From the NCBI RefSeq assembly GCF_016009175.1, contig NZ_JADUCM010000001.1:372001-436000 (forward strand): DNA of 64,000 bases, given 5' to 3'. This DNA is from Pseudomonas alkylphenolica. GTDB lineage: Bacteria; Pseudomonadota; Gammaproteobacteria; Pseudomonadales; Pseudomonadaceae. Shown piece after piece: positions 39,283 to 47,909 of this stretch (within the stretch, counting starts at the first letter, position 1; the number at the start of each line of letters is the position of its first letter). Under the pieces are notes generated by a model. That model saw only the letters and a list, made by a program, of their open reading frames with translations. It ran no database searches and had not been told where the DNA came from. The position numbers were made by a program, and so were the translations under genes.

Positions 39283-40227
39283 ATGGCGATACCCATGACG
39301 CGTCACTTTGACGACCTGCAACTGGGCAGTATCGAACTGTTCTGCCTGGCGGCCGAAACCGGCAGCTTTACCCGCGCCGCCACGTTGGCTGGGGTAACCC
39401 CGGCTGCGGTGAGCCGCTCTGTCGCCAGGCTCGAAGAGCGCCTGGGGGTGCGCTTGTTCGTGCGTACCACGCGCCAGATGCGCCTGACCGAAGGCGGACA
39501 GAACTATTACGAGCAATGCCGCCAGGCGCTGGCGCAACTGCTCGACGCCGAGCGCGAGGTAACGGGTGGGCAGCGCGTGCCGTCCGGTCTGTTGCGTATC
39601 AGCGTGCCCACGCCCTATGCACACTACAAACTGCTGCCGCTATTGCCTGCGTTTCGCCAGCGCTACCCTGAGGTGCACCTGGACATTCACGTCAGCAACC
39701 GCAACATCGACTTTGTTGAAGAAGGCTATGACCTGGCCATTCGTGGCCGTGAACCGGCGGACTCACGCCTGATCGCCCGGCGTCTTGAGGAGGCCGAGCT
39801 GGTGGTGGTGGCGACACCGGCCTACCTGGCGCGAGCCAGCACGCCGCTGACGCTGGAGGCGCTGGCCGGGCACGAGTGCATCCAGTTCGAAATGCCCAGC
39901 ACCGGGCGCACGGCGCCCTGGTCGTTCAAGGTAGACGGCAAGCGGCTGGAGCTGGAAACCACAGGGACCTACACCTGCCTGGATGATTACCTGGCGACCG
40001 TCACCCTGGTGAAAAACGGGGCAGGGGTGATGCAGGCCTACCGGTTCACCGTGCAAAAGGAGCTCGACCACGGTGAACTGGTGGAGGTGCTGGCCGCGTT
40101 TGGCGGGACGTCGCGACCGTTCATGCTCATCTACCCGCATGCCCGGCATGTGCCGCTGCGGGTCAGGGTGTTTATCGATTACCTGATTCAGGCAGGCGTC
40201 AGCCCTCCGGCAGCGCCTTGTGCATGA
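39283..40227 (+). CDS. LysR family transcriptional regulator
   Basis: A 314-residue regulator. The N-terminal winged helix-turn-helix (about residues 15-75) reads FCLAAETGSFTRAATLAG, then SRSVARLEERLGVRLF. A substrate-binding domain follows (LLRISVPTPYAHYKLLPLLPAF). An alternative start at 39295 (MTRHFDD) is equally possible because neither has a strong ribosome site. It is divergent from the SDR-tautomerase pair and probably regulates it. Its 3' end overlaps the GNAT gene tail to tail by 29 bases. Confidence 0.9.
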   Translation: MAIPMTRHFDDLQLGSIELFCLAAETGSFTRAATLAGVTPAAVSRSVARLEERLGVRLFVRTTRQMRLTEGGQNYYEQCRQALAQLLDAEREVTGGQRVPSGLLRISVPTPYAHYKLLPLLPAFRQRYPEVHLDIHVSNRNIDFVEEGYDLAIRGREPADSRLIARRLEEAELVVVATPAYLARASTPLTLEALAGHECIQFEMPSTGRTAPWSFKVDGKRLELETTGTYTCLDDYLATVTLVKNGAGVMQAYRFTVQKELDHGELVEVLAAFGGTSRPFMLIYPHARHVPLRVRVFIDYLIQAGVSPPAAPCA

Positions 40228-40663
40228 ACACGCGGGCAAAGCCGTTCTCTGTCGCGCGGCGGGTTTCCTGGTACCCCAGTTTTTTGTAGATCGCGATGTT
40301 CTCGGTCATCAGCTCGTGGGTGTACAGGCGAATGGCGGTGCACTGGGCACGTCGCGCATGGTCTTCGCAGTACTGCATCAGCACCTTGCCAAGGCCCTGG
40401 CCCTTGCAGCGCGGCAACACGGCGACGTTGACCAGCAGGAGTTCGCGACCTTCCTGGCTCATCACCAGCACCCCGACAACGGCCTCTTCCTGGGTGAGAA
40501 CGTACACCTCGGCTTCACTGATGACCTGCCGGTAGTCGTCGAGCATTGGCGCCGGTTGTTTGCCGATTCGGGCGATATACGGCGTGTAGGCCTCATTGAC
40601 CAGCGCTGCGATGGCATCGGCATCTGTCAGATTGGCCTGGCGAATAGACGTTACGGGGGGCAC
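40199..40663 (-). CDS. GNAT family N-acetyltransferase
   Basis: A 154-residue protein of the GNAT fold. The acetyl-CoA loop is seen in LPRCKGQGLGKVLMQYCEDHA, and the late segment IYKKLGYQETRR is typical of the family. I start it at GTG 40663 (VPPVTSIRQANLTD) because AGGAG lies seven bases before it. A longer frame upstream runs through a REP element and is not coding. Substrate unknown. Confidence 0.85.
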   Translation of the reverse strand: MPPVTSIRQANLTDADAIAALVNEAYTPYIARIGKQPAPMLDDYRQVISEAEVYVLTQEEAVVGVLVMSQEGRELLLVNVAVLPRCKGQGLGKVLMQYCEDHARRAQCTAIRLYTHELMTENIAIYKKLGYQETRRATENGFARVFMHKALPEG

Positions 40664-40709
40664 TGGGCATCTCCTGATTGAGTACTCGTGTGGCCTATAT
40701 GGGGCTTCG

Positions 40710-40815
40710 GGGCTGCTACGCAGCCCATCGCCGGCTGTCGCCAGCTCCCACAGTAAACCATGGCTCCCCCAGTATTTGTGGGAGCTTGCGCAGCCTGCGA
40801 TCGAGCGCGCAGCGG
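40710..40815. repeat. REP/REPIN-type palindromic element
   Basis: GGGCTGC-TAC-GCAGCCC (40710-40726) is a tight hairpin. CTCCCACA (40745-40752) pairs with TGTGGGAG (40777-40784), followed by GCTTGCGCAGCCTGCGATCG. This is the common form of Pseudomonas intergenic palindromic repeats and lies between the GNAT gene and the adenylation-acyltransferase gene. Confidence 0.75.
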
Positions 40816-40927
40816 TCGTCATCTATTGGCGCTGATGACCAGTGTGCACTAGCGTTCAGCTATCGAGCCTGGGCTTGCCGGGCGCTGATGTTCGATACGT
40901 ACTGATCATGCGGAGTAAGCAGACATC

Positions 40928-43747
40928 ATGGTGGATTTGCGCCCGAACCCGACGCTGAGCCTGGATTACTGCGTCGAGCGCCCGATATTCCAGGATTTTC
41001 TACAGCAGGCAAGACGCTCACCCGACGCAACAGCCATCATCGCTCACGACGCTACCTGCCGCTATGGCCAGCTTGACCAGATCAGCCAGGGTATTGCGGC
41101 GCTCCTGCTGGCAAACGGCGCCGCCACTTCCGACCGTGTGGTGATTGTCTCGAGCCGCTGTGCGGGGCTGGTCTATGCCATGCTCGGGGCCGCGCGTGCC
41201 GGCCTGACCTTCACCATTGCCGACGTCGCCTATCCGGCGGCCCGCGTCGAGCAGATCATCCGTACCCTTGAGCCGGCCTTTGTGTTGCTGTGTGGTGAGG
41301 CCACCACGGCGCAGTTCAGCCTGCAGCGTGCAGGCCATTCCCCGCAGGTTGTCCAGGTGCCGGAAACGCCTGATAAGGCGTTGCGGCAATTTGCCTTCGA
41401 TCAAGCACAATTGCCCGAAGTCGATCCTGCACAACCGGCCTATATCACCTTTACCTCGGGCAGTACCGGCGAGCCCAAGGGCATCGTTACCCATCACGCG
41501 CCTCTGGTGCACTTCATCGCGTGGCATGTGCGCGAGCACGGGTTTACCCGTGACGACAACTTTTCGCTGTTGTCGGGGCTTGGCCACGACCCGGTGTACC
41601 GGGATGTGTTCACGCCGCTGTCGATTGGCGCGACGATCATCTGCCCGGCCCAGGCGACGCTGATCAACCCGTCGGCACTGGCCGAGTGGATACACCGCCA
41701 TCATGTATCGGTGATGCACCTGACCCCGCCGCTGGGCAAGCTGATTGAGACCGGTGCGCGGATGAGCGCGCTGACACTCGATCGCCTGCGCTACTGGTTC
41801 GGGGGCGGCGATGCGTTGAGTGTTGCGCTGTACCAACAGGTGCGCGCGATTGCGCCCGCGGCGATCAGTGTGAACTTCTATGGCACCACGGAAACCCCGC
41901 AGGCGATGGCCTTCCATCGTGTCGATCCACACGTCGACAGCACCAGAATCCCGCTGGGCAAAGGTATAGAAGGCGCGCAATTGCTGGTGATCAACGAAGC
42001 CGGCAACCAGGTAAGCGAAGGCGAAGTGGGCGAGATTCTGATCCGTAGCCCGTATTTGTCTCTGGGCTACTGGGGCGACACCGCCCTGACCGGGGAAAAA
42101 TTCGTCATCAACCCGTTCACCGCCGAGCCGGCGGACATCTGCTACCGCACCGGCGACCTGGGCACCTATCTCGCCGATGGCAGCGTCACCTTTCTGGGCC
42201 GCGCTGACAGTCAGGTGAAGGTCCGTGGCCATCGCATCGAACTGGCCGAAATCGAAACTGCCATCGCCCGCCATCCGCGGATCAAACAGTGCGTGGTGCT
42301 GGCTAATAATGACAGCGCCATGCTCCGGCTGGTGGCGTATTGCGTTGCCGCTGAGCCGGTGACTGCGGTTGAACTGCGTGATGCCCTCAGCAGTGAACTG
42401 CCGGACTACATGGTGCCGGCGTTGTTCGTGTTTCTCGACGCCATCCCGTTGACACCCAACGGCAAGATCGACAGGCGCGCGTTGCCGGCGCCGGTCGACG
42501 CCACGCCGGCAGGCACCGCCAGTACCAGCCAGACCCTGTCGCCGCTGGCGCTGAAACTCAGCGAAGCCTGGGCGAACATACTCCAGGTGCCGAACGTCGA
42601 CGCCAACCTGACCTTTGTAGAGCTGGGCGGCGATTCACTGTCGTTCGTCCAGGCCTCGATGGTGCTGGAGCAATTGATCGGCCATTTGCCCAACCGCTGG
42701 GAACAGATCCCGGTGCGAGAGCTGGCCGAGCGGGCCAACCAGCCCAAGCCTTCAAAGTTGTCGCTGTGGGCCATGGAAACGCCGGTGCTGCTGCGGGTCG
42801 TGTGCATCGTGCTGATTGTCGTCGGTCATTTTCGCCAGTTCCCGACCTGGATGTTCGGCGGCGAGACCAGCGTGTTGTTCATGATTTCCGGCCTAAGCCT
42901 GGCAAGGTTCCAGCTCAAGGCCATCGATGAACGTGGCGACGCCCGCATGCTGGTCAAGTCGGTTGCCGCCATTGTCGTACCGACCCTCTTGTACACCGCG
43001 CTGACCCAGGCCGTGTTCGACACCGTGCATTGGCAATCGCTGCTACTGATTTCCAACTGGTTCACTCAGGATCTGGTCGGCCATTTCAACTACTGGTACA
43101 TCGAAGTGCTGGTGCAGATGCTGGTGATCACCCGGTTGGCGTTGTCGTTCAAACGTGTGCGCGCCGCGATCATGGCGAACCCGTTTCGTAGCCTGATGGT
43201 CGTTTCCTGCGCATTGGTGGTGCTGGATGTGGTGCTCAACCGCTGGGTATTCGATGCCTCGGCGCTGTACAACCGGGTACCCCAGCACTACCTGGCGATC
43301 CTGGTGCTGGGCATGGCGGTGCACTTTGCCGATTCAAACGCGCAAAAGTGGGGTGCCAGTGCCATGGCGTTGCTGGTGATTGGCGAACAGGACGCGTTCG
43401 CCATGGCGGGCCTCGGCTGGGAGGCATTTGCCAGTGGCAAATACATCGACATCGCCCTGCCGGCGGTGCTCGCGCTGATCTGGCTCAAGGCCGTTCCGGT
43501 GCCTGGCCTGCTGGCGCGGGCAGGCGCATTGATTGCTTCCTCGACGCTGTACATCTACCTGACGCACTTCCAGTTCCAGTCCATAGCCCGGCGCATCTTC
43601 GATCAGCCCGCATTCGCTGTGGTGTTGGCCGTCATCGGTGGGGTAGTGGTGGGGTACTGCTGGAACAAGGGCGTGCGAATCGTCATGTTGAGCTGGAACA
43701 AGGGCCGGAACAAACGCCTGGCTGACTCGGTTGAGCGAGTGGCCTGA
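40928..43747 (+). CDS. Adenylation-carrier-membrane acyltransferase fusion protein
   Basis: A 939-residue single-module protein without a condensation domain. Residues about 20-520 are an adenylation domain with FTSGSTGEPKG, NFYGTTETP, YRTGDL, RADSQVKVRGHRIELAEIE and NGKIDRRAL. Residues about 535-605 are a carrier with the pantetheine serine S570 in ELGGDSLSF. From about 620 to 930 there are roughly ten hydrophobic spans, opening with LLRVVCIVLIVVGHFRQFP, which resembles the start of acyltransferase-3 family membrane enzymes. The A-domain pocket reads DPRHFGFQAK; Asp235 is kept, hinting at an amino-acid substrate, but I know no match. The layout suggests that an activated amino acid is passed from the carrier to an acceptor at or across the inner membrane, as DltA/DltC/DltB do in separate proteins. 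It stands alone, with a weak GGAG upstream and a terminator after it. Confidence 0.8.
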   Translation: MVDLRPNPTLSLDYCVERPIFQDFLQQARRSPDATAIIAHDATCRYGQLDQISQGIAALLLANGAATSDRVVIVSSRCAGLVYAMLGAARAGLTFTIADVAYPAARVEQIIRTLEPAFVLLCGEATTAQFSLQRAGHSPQVVQVPETPDKALRQFAFDQAQLPEVDPAQPAYITFTSGSTGEPKGIVTHHAPLVHFIAWHVREHGFTRDDNFSLLSGLGHDPVYRDVFTPLSIGATIICPAQATLINPSALAEWIHRHHVSVMHLTPPLGKLIETGARMSALTLDRLRYWFGGGDALSVALYQQVRAIAPAAISVNFYGTTETPQAMAFHRVDPHVDSTRIPLGKGIEGAQLLVINEAGNQVSEGEVGEILIRSPYLSLGYWGDTALTGEKFVINPFTAEPADICYRTGDLGTYLADGSVTFLGRADSQVKVRGHRIELAEIETAIARHPRIKQCVVLANNDSAMLRLVAYCVAAEPVTAVELRDALSSELPDYMVPALFVFLDAIPLTPNGKIDRRALPAPVDATPAGTASTSQTLSPLALKLSEAWANILQVPNVDANLTFVELGGDSLSFVQASMVLEQLIGHLPNRWEQIPVRELAERANQPKPSKLSLWAMETPVLLRVVCIVLIVVGHFRQFPTWMFGGETSVLFMISGLSLARFQLKAIDERGDARMLVKSVAAIVVPTLLYTALTQAVFDTVHWQSLLLISNWFTQDLVGHFNYWYIEVLVQMLVITRLALSFKRVRAAIMANPFRSLMVVSCALVVLDVVLNRWVFDASALYNRVPQHYLAILVLGMAVHFADSNAQKWGASAMALLVIGEQDAFAMAGLGWEAFASGKYIDIALPAVLALIWLKAVPVPGLLARAGALIASSTLYIYLTHFQFQSIARRIFDQPAFAVVLAVIGGVVVGYCWNKGVRIVMLSWNKGRNKRLADSVERVA

Positions 43748-43763
43748 CAAATAGGGGGGCCGT

Positions 43764-43794
43764 CCTGGGTTGATGCGCAAGGCATCAGCCCAGG
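43764..43794 (+). terminator. Terminator-like hairpin after the fusion gene
   Basis: CCTGGGTTGATGC pairs with GCATCAGCCCAGG (one G-T pair) around a short loop, followed by TTAATTTG. It lies 16 bases after the stop codon. Confidence 0.7.
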
Positions 43795-43939
43795 GTTAAT
43801 TTGTTTCAAAACTTTACCCTGGCTTACACACTCTTTACAGCAATCACCGCTACCATTCGCAGCCTTACTACTCAGAACAAACTCCCTCGTGATCAGGCCG
43901 GCGCGTTTGCTTGCACGCTGCTGCCCGGGTCACGAAACC

Positions 43940-44455
43940 ATGGACGTCCTTGCCTTGAAAAACCTGATAAACCGCTACGCCACGCCGCTGACCACTGGCT
44001 TCTTCATCGTTTCCATGGTGTCGGGTGTGGCGCTGTTCTTCCATTGGGCGCCCGGGCTGTTTCATGGCATGCATGAATGGCTGAGCATGGTGTTGCTGGT
44101 GCCGTTTGTGCTGCACCTGTGGAAGAACTGGGGGCCGATGATGGGCTACGTCAAACGCAAGTCGCTGTTTGCGCCGCTGTTGCTCTCGCTGCTGGTCGCG
44201 GTGCCGTTTGCGATTCCGTCTGGCGGCGGCCGGCAGGGCGGCAACCCTGCGTTTGCCGCCGTTCAACTGGTAACCAACGCGCCGCTGGCTGACAGCGCGG
44301 CATTGTTCAAGACCACGCCTGACGAGTTGATTACCCGCCTGCGCCGCCAGGGGCTTTCGGTGACGTCGTCCAGCGACACACTGAACCAGATCGCCCAAGC
44401 GGCGCAGTTGCAACCGGCGCAGTTGATCGCGCAATTGATGAAAGAGGGGCGCTAA
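43940..44455 (+). CDS. DUF4405-type membrane protein
   Basis: A 171-residue protein with three to four hydrophobic segments. Two central ones carry spaced histidines (FFHWAPGLFHGMHEWLSM, VLHLWKNW), as in cytochrome-b-like DUF4405 proteins that may hold heme. The soluble C-terminal 60 residues contain TPDELITRLRRQGLSV. I start it at ATG 43940 (MDVLALKN) because the longer upstream frame (from 43889) is rich in Arg/Cys and looks non-coding. It may be an electron-transfer membrane anchor; no partner reductase is beside it. Confidence 0.7.
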   Translation: MDVLALKNLINRYATPLTTGFFIVSMVSGVALFFHWAPGLFHGMHEWLSMVLLVPFVLHLWKNWGPMMGYVKRKSLFAPLLLSLLVAVPFAIPSGGGRQGGNPAFAAVQLVTNAPLADSAALFKTTPDELITRLRRQGLSVTSSSDTLNQIAQAAQLQPAQLIAQLMKEGR

Positions 44456-44522
44456 GGGGGCTTGATTCTTGGGCCGGCATCAGCGATAAGCCCTCGCCTT
44501 ATTTGAGCGCGGAGAGCGCGGG

Positions 44523-44912
44523 GTGGCATCAATGAAACGCAAACACGCAGGTATGGAACGAGAACTGGCGCGAGCGCTGACCCATGCCTGTGAAGTGGCC
44601 AAAGGTGAACTTGTCGGCTTTGAGTGGCTCACCCACCGGGTCGACTACGAGCGCTTTCCAGAGAGCTTGATGGTTACCTGGGTGTTCGATACCGACAGCA
44701 ACATGAACGCCGCTACCGCCGGCCCAGGCGTTGCGAGGATGCAGGCACTGACGCTGGAGGCCTTTGAGGACATTGGCATTACCGTGACAGCAATCGCCTC
44801 CCACCTCGAGATGGATTCCGAGGAGCGCTGTGCCGCGAAGCACGGGGGTGACTGGGTCGCACGACTGAATGCACGGCAACGCTCCGGGGGCAAGCATGGC
44901 CAAAGACATTGA
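44523..44912 (+). CDS. Conserved hypothetical protein
   Basis: A 129-residue soluble protein of unknown function with no recognised motif; it holds a single Cys, and the C-terminus is basic. GTG 44523 is preceded by GGAG at an eight-base distance. ATG 44532 (MKRKHAG) is an alternative with a poorer ribosome site. It overlaps the following DUF1289 gene by 17 bases, so the two are probably co-expressed. Confidence 0.65.
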   Translation: MASMKRKHAGMERELARALTHACEVAKGELVGFEWLTHRVDYERFPESLMVTWVFDTDSNMNAATAGPGVARMQALTLEAFEDIGITVTAIASHLEMDSEERCAAKHGGDWVARLNARQRSGGKHGQRH

Positions 44913-45081
44913 AAACCCCTGTGTATCGCTGTGCCAGCTCAACAGCGAAATGTGCGTGAGCTGCGGGCGTACCAAGGAAGAGATCCGCAAGTGGCGGGGG
45001 ATGAAGCGGCCGGAAAAAATGGCCACGGTGCAAAAGGCCAGCGCGCGGATGAAGAGCATCAACAAAAAGAAAAGAAACTGA
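44896..45081 (+). CDS. DUF1289 domain protein
   Basis: A 61-residue protein with the DUF1289 cysteine pattern NPCVSLCQLNSEMCVSCGRT, then EEIRKWRGM and a lysine-rich tail. The four cysteines (C9, C13, C20, C23) probably bind a metal, as suggested for this family. It starts inside the end of the previous gene. Confidence 0.85.
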   Translation: MAKDIENPCVSLCQLNSEMCVSCGRTKEEIRKWRGMKRPEKMATVQKASARMKSINKKKRN

Positions 45082-45085
45082 GTAG

Positions 45086-45132
45086 AAGGGGATTTACCGG
45101 TCCGGCGTCCCGGTAAACCCGCTCCCACAAAG
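45086..45132. repeat. REP-like palindrome
   Basis: TTTACCGG (45093-45100) and CCGGTAAA (45110-45117) form a perfect stem, followed by CCCGCTCCCACA, the usual tail of Pseudomonas REP units. It separates the DUF1289 and DUF2986 genes and may also end transcription. Confidence 0.7.
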
Positions 45133-45209
45133 ACAGTTGCGCATAGCACGTCCTCCGTTCTGGGGCGCAGCTGTTATCATTCGCGCATTGACAATGCTGA
45201 GTAAAAAGC

Positions 45210-45371
45210 ATGAACCGCCGCAAGAAAATCAAACAGCTCCTGACCGCACACGCCAAGAAGGCCAGCGCCAAGCTGGCGCCGAAAAGCAAACCCAGATACA
45301 TCAGCAAAGCCGACCGGGCAAAACTGGAGGCTGAAGCCAGCCAGGCCCCAGAAACGCCCCAGGAAAGCTGA
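45210..45371 (+). CDS. DUF2986 small basic protein
   Basis: A 53-residue protein starting MNRRKKIKQLL, with PKSKPRYISKADRAKLEAE. This lysine/arginine-rich helix followed by a YISKADRAKLEAE segment is typical of the small DUF2986 proteins of gammaproteobacteria, function unknown. The weak ribosome site is GAGTAAAAAGC before the ATG. The stop is one base short of the convergent DUF2252 gene. Confidence 0.8.
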   Translation: MNRRKKIKQLLTAHAKKASAKLAPKSKPRYISKADRAKLEAEASQAPETPQES

Positions 45372-45372
45372 G

Positions 45373-46779
45373 CTACGGCTGGTGGTCGGCGGCAAAGTCG
45401 GCCTCTGAGCGTGCCAGCAAGCGCCCCTGGCGGCAGGCCAGCTGAAAACGTTCATAGTCGTGCTCGTTCTGCTCGGCATAGGTCAGCGCGAACTGGTACA
45501 TCGCTTCGGCCAGCGCATCGCTCTTGCCGATATAGCCACTGATCAGTGGTGCACAACCGGAGGCTTTGGCGTGGGCCCGCGCCAGGGCACGGCCACAGAC
45601 CCTGCCGTAGGCCGCAAAAGTATCGGCATCGAACATTTCAAGTTCGGCCGAGATCTTCATGTCGCGCAGCTGGCGCACGTAAAAGTGCCGCCCCAAAGGC
45701 CCGGTGGTCCAGCCGAGGAACAGGTCGCTTGCCGACTGCATCACCCGCTGGCCTTCGACGACCCGCTGGCCTTGATGCTTTACCCGGTACCGGGTGTTGA
45801 CGTAGTTGGCGATCACCGAGCGACGTGCCTCCTTGAATTGCAGGAACAGCGGCGAGCCCTGGTCGTCGGTCAACAGCGCCACCAGGCAGCGCGTACCGAC
45901 GCTCCCGACGCCTACCACTTTGAAAGCCAGGTCCTGCACCTTGAAGCGCGTCAGCAGATGGCGCCGGTCAGGCTGCAGGGTGGTGCGGTACTCGCGCATC
46001 GATTTTTCCAGGTGCTTGCGCCAGTCCGAGTCGTGCAACCAGCTATCATCGGCGTCCAGCAGGGTGGTGCTGCCATGCAGGTGGAATATTTCCGGCAAGT
46101 CGTCGCGAATGATCAGGCGGCCCTGGGCATCGCGTTCCGTGATTCTCGGCAACAACTCGGCATGGGTGCGCCGTTCGGCCTTGGCAATGGCCCGCTCGAC
46201 ATGTTCGAGGGCGGTCTTGCTGGCCTGCTTGCGCAAGTCTTCGTAGGTAATTGCGCCGTACCAGGTCTCCAGCGCGCTTTGTTCGGCGCACTCGAGCATG
46301 GTCTGCTGATAGGAACGCATCACTTCAAGGCACACGGCTTCGCCCACCGAATCGCCATGACGCAGGTCGCGGGCGGCCACCAGAAAGCTTGCCACCAGGC
46401 GCTTGAGGTCCCACTCCCAGGGGCCGGGGTGGGTCTCGTCAAAGTCGTTGACGCTGAACACCAGGTTGCGTTCCGGGGTGGCGAAGCCGCCAAAGTTCAT
46501 CAGGTGACAATCGCCACAGATCGGTGAAACCAGGCCCATGGTCGGCGTGCCAGCGAGGTCGTGCGCCTGCAACAGGGCATTGCCCCGGTAGAAGGTGAAC
46601 GGCGACACCAGCATGCGCCCGTAGCGCAGGGCCACCAGCGATTTGACCCGCCCCTCGCTTGAGGCCTTGATCAGCGGGATCGGGTTGCGGCTGACGTTGC
46701 CGACAATCGCCTGGGTACTGCGTGGACAGTGCTTGCGGGCATCGCGGCCTTCCTTGAAGCGATCATTGAGCGTAGCCAT
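45373..46779 (-). CDS. DUF2252 family protein
   Basis: A 468-residue cytoplasmic protein with the DUF2252 hallmarks: CGDCHLMNFGGFATPERN, then VNDFDETHPGPWEWDLKRLVAS. This HxxN and D-F-D-E arrangement recalls aminoglycoside-phosphotransferase/kinase-like folds, so ATP binding is possible. I start it at ATG 46779 (MATLNDRFKEGRDARKHCPR). A longer frame from 46992 is unlike the family and lacks a ribosome site. It is divergent from the diguanylate cyclase gene. Biological role unknown. Confidence 0.82.
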   Translation of the reverse strand: MATLNDRFKEGRDARKHCPRSTQAIVGNVSRNPIPLIKASSEGRVKSLVALRYGRMLVSPFTFYRGNALLQAHDLAGTPTMGLVSPICGDCHLMNFGGFATPERNLVFSVNDFDETHPGPWEWDLKRLVASFLVAARDLRHGDSVGEAVCLEVMRSYQQTMLECAEQSALETWYGAITYEDLRKQASKTALEHVERAIAKAERRTHAELLPRITERDAQGRLIIRDDLPEIFHLHGSTTLLDADDSWLHDSDWRKHLEKSMREYRTTLQPDRRHLLTRFKVQDLAFKVVGVGSVGTRCLVALLTDDQGSPLFLQFKEARRSVIANYVNTRYRVKHQGQRVVEGQRVMQSASDLFLGWTTGPLGRHFYVRQLRDMKISAELEMFDADTFAAYGRVCGRALARAHAKASGCAPLISGYIGKSDALAEAMYQFALTYAEQNEHDYERFQLACRQGRLLARSEADFAADHQP

Positions 46780-47015
46780 GGGAGAACTCTGCGGGCGGGT
46801 AATGTGACTGAGTGTAGAAGGGGAATGCAGGACAAACGGTGGGCCGGCGACACTGGCAGTGCACGTCAGCGCGTGAATGTTGTCGCCGGGGCTCGAAAAA
46901 GGCGCGCGCTCAGGGTACAAATAAGCGCCGCAATCGGTTCGGGAACAGGAAGTCCTCGCCGCCGCCATGGATGATCGGGCATTGATCAACACTCATGAAC
47001 CGGACTTCCTGACCT

Positions 47016-47879
47016 ATGCCTGTGGACCTGCAAGCACTCTTCCCGAAGCTGATTCATCTGATGCTGGACACGGTTTTCGTGGTCGACAGGGACAATCAGA
47101 TCGTATTTGTCAGCGATGCCTGCGAGGCATTGCTCGGTTACCGCGCCGACGAACTGACGGGCACGCCGATTACCCACTACATTCACCCCGACGACCTGCC
47201 GGCCACCCAGGCCTCGATTGTCCGTGTGATGAATGGTCAGCCCCACGTTGATTTTCGCAACCGTTACCTGCGCAAGGATGGCGGCGTCGTACACATCCTC
47301 TGGGCGGCGTACTGGTCTGACGAGGTGGGCGCGCGGATCGGTGTCGCCCGTAACGTCACCGCCCTCAGGCAGGCTGAAGAGGAGCTGCGCTTTCTCGCCC
47401 ACCATGATCCGCTCACGCACCTGACCAACCGCTCGCTGTTCACTGACCGGCTGGACTCGGCCCTGCGCTCGGCCCACCGTCACCAGAACACCCTGGCGTT
47501 GCTGTTTCTCGATATCGATGACTTCAAGGGCATCAATGATGCCCATGGGCATGTCATCGGCGACCGGGTACTGCGCACCGTTGCCCGGCGCCTGGAAGGC
47601 TGCGTACGCGAAACCGACACGGTGGCGCGCATGGGCGGCGATGAGTTCACGCTGCTGCTGACCGACATCCAGTCGCCGGATGCCGTGTACGAGAAAATCA
47701 GGCAGATTCTTGCGGTGCTGGCCGAGCCACTGGGCGCCGAGTTCGATGGTATGGAAATGCCGTCCTGCAGCATCGGCGTGGCCTTTTACCCCGCCGACGG
47801 GGAGGATGCCGACACCCTGCTGCGCCATGCCGATGGCGATATGTACCGGATCAAGCGCCACCGCTCGGTAACCGGCTGA
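47016..47879 (+). CDS. PAS-GGDEF diguanylate cyclase
   Basis: A 287-residue protein with a PAS domain (about residues 10-115: VFVVDRDNQIVFVSDACEALLGY) and a GGDEF domain (about 130-287). The active motif GGDEF is intact at 207-211, and an RETD inhibitory site lies at 198-201, five residues before it, so product inhibition by c-di-GMP is expected. There is no membrane span or signal peptide. The PAS ligand is unknown. It is monocistronic. Confidence 0.93.
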   Translation: MPVDLQALFPKLIHLMLDTVFVVDRDNQIVFVSDACEALLGYRADELTGTPITHYIHPDDLPATQASIVRVMNGQPHVDFRNRYLRKDGGVVHILWAAYWSDEVGARIGVARNVTALRQAEEELRFLAHHDPLTHLTNRSLFTDRLDSALRSAHRHQNTLALLFLDIDDFKGINDAHGHVIGDRVLRTVARRLEGCVRETDTVARMGGDEFTLLLTDIQSPDAVYEKIRQILAVLAEPLGAEFDGMEMPSCSIGVAFYPADGEDADTLLRHADGDMYRIKRHRSVTG

Positions 47880-47909
47880 CAGGGTCGGTAGCACGCAGCA
47901 GCAATGAAT

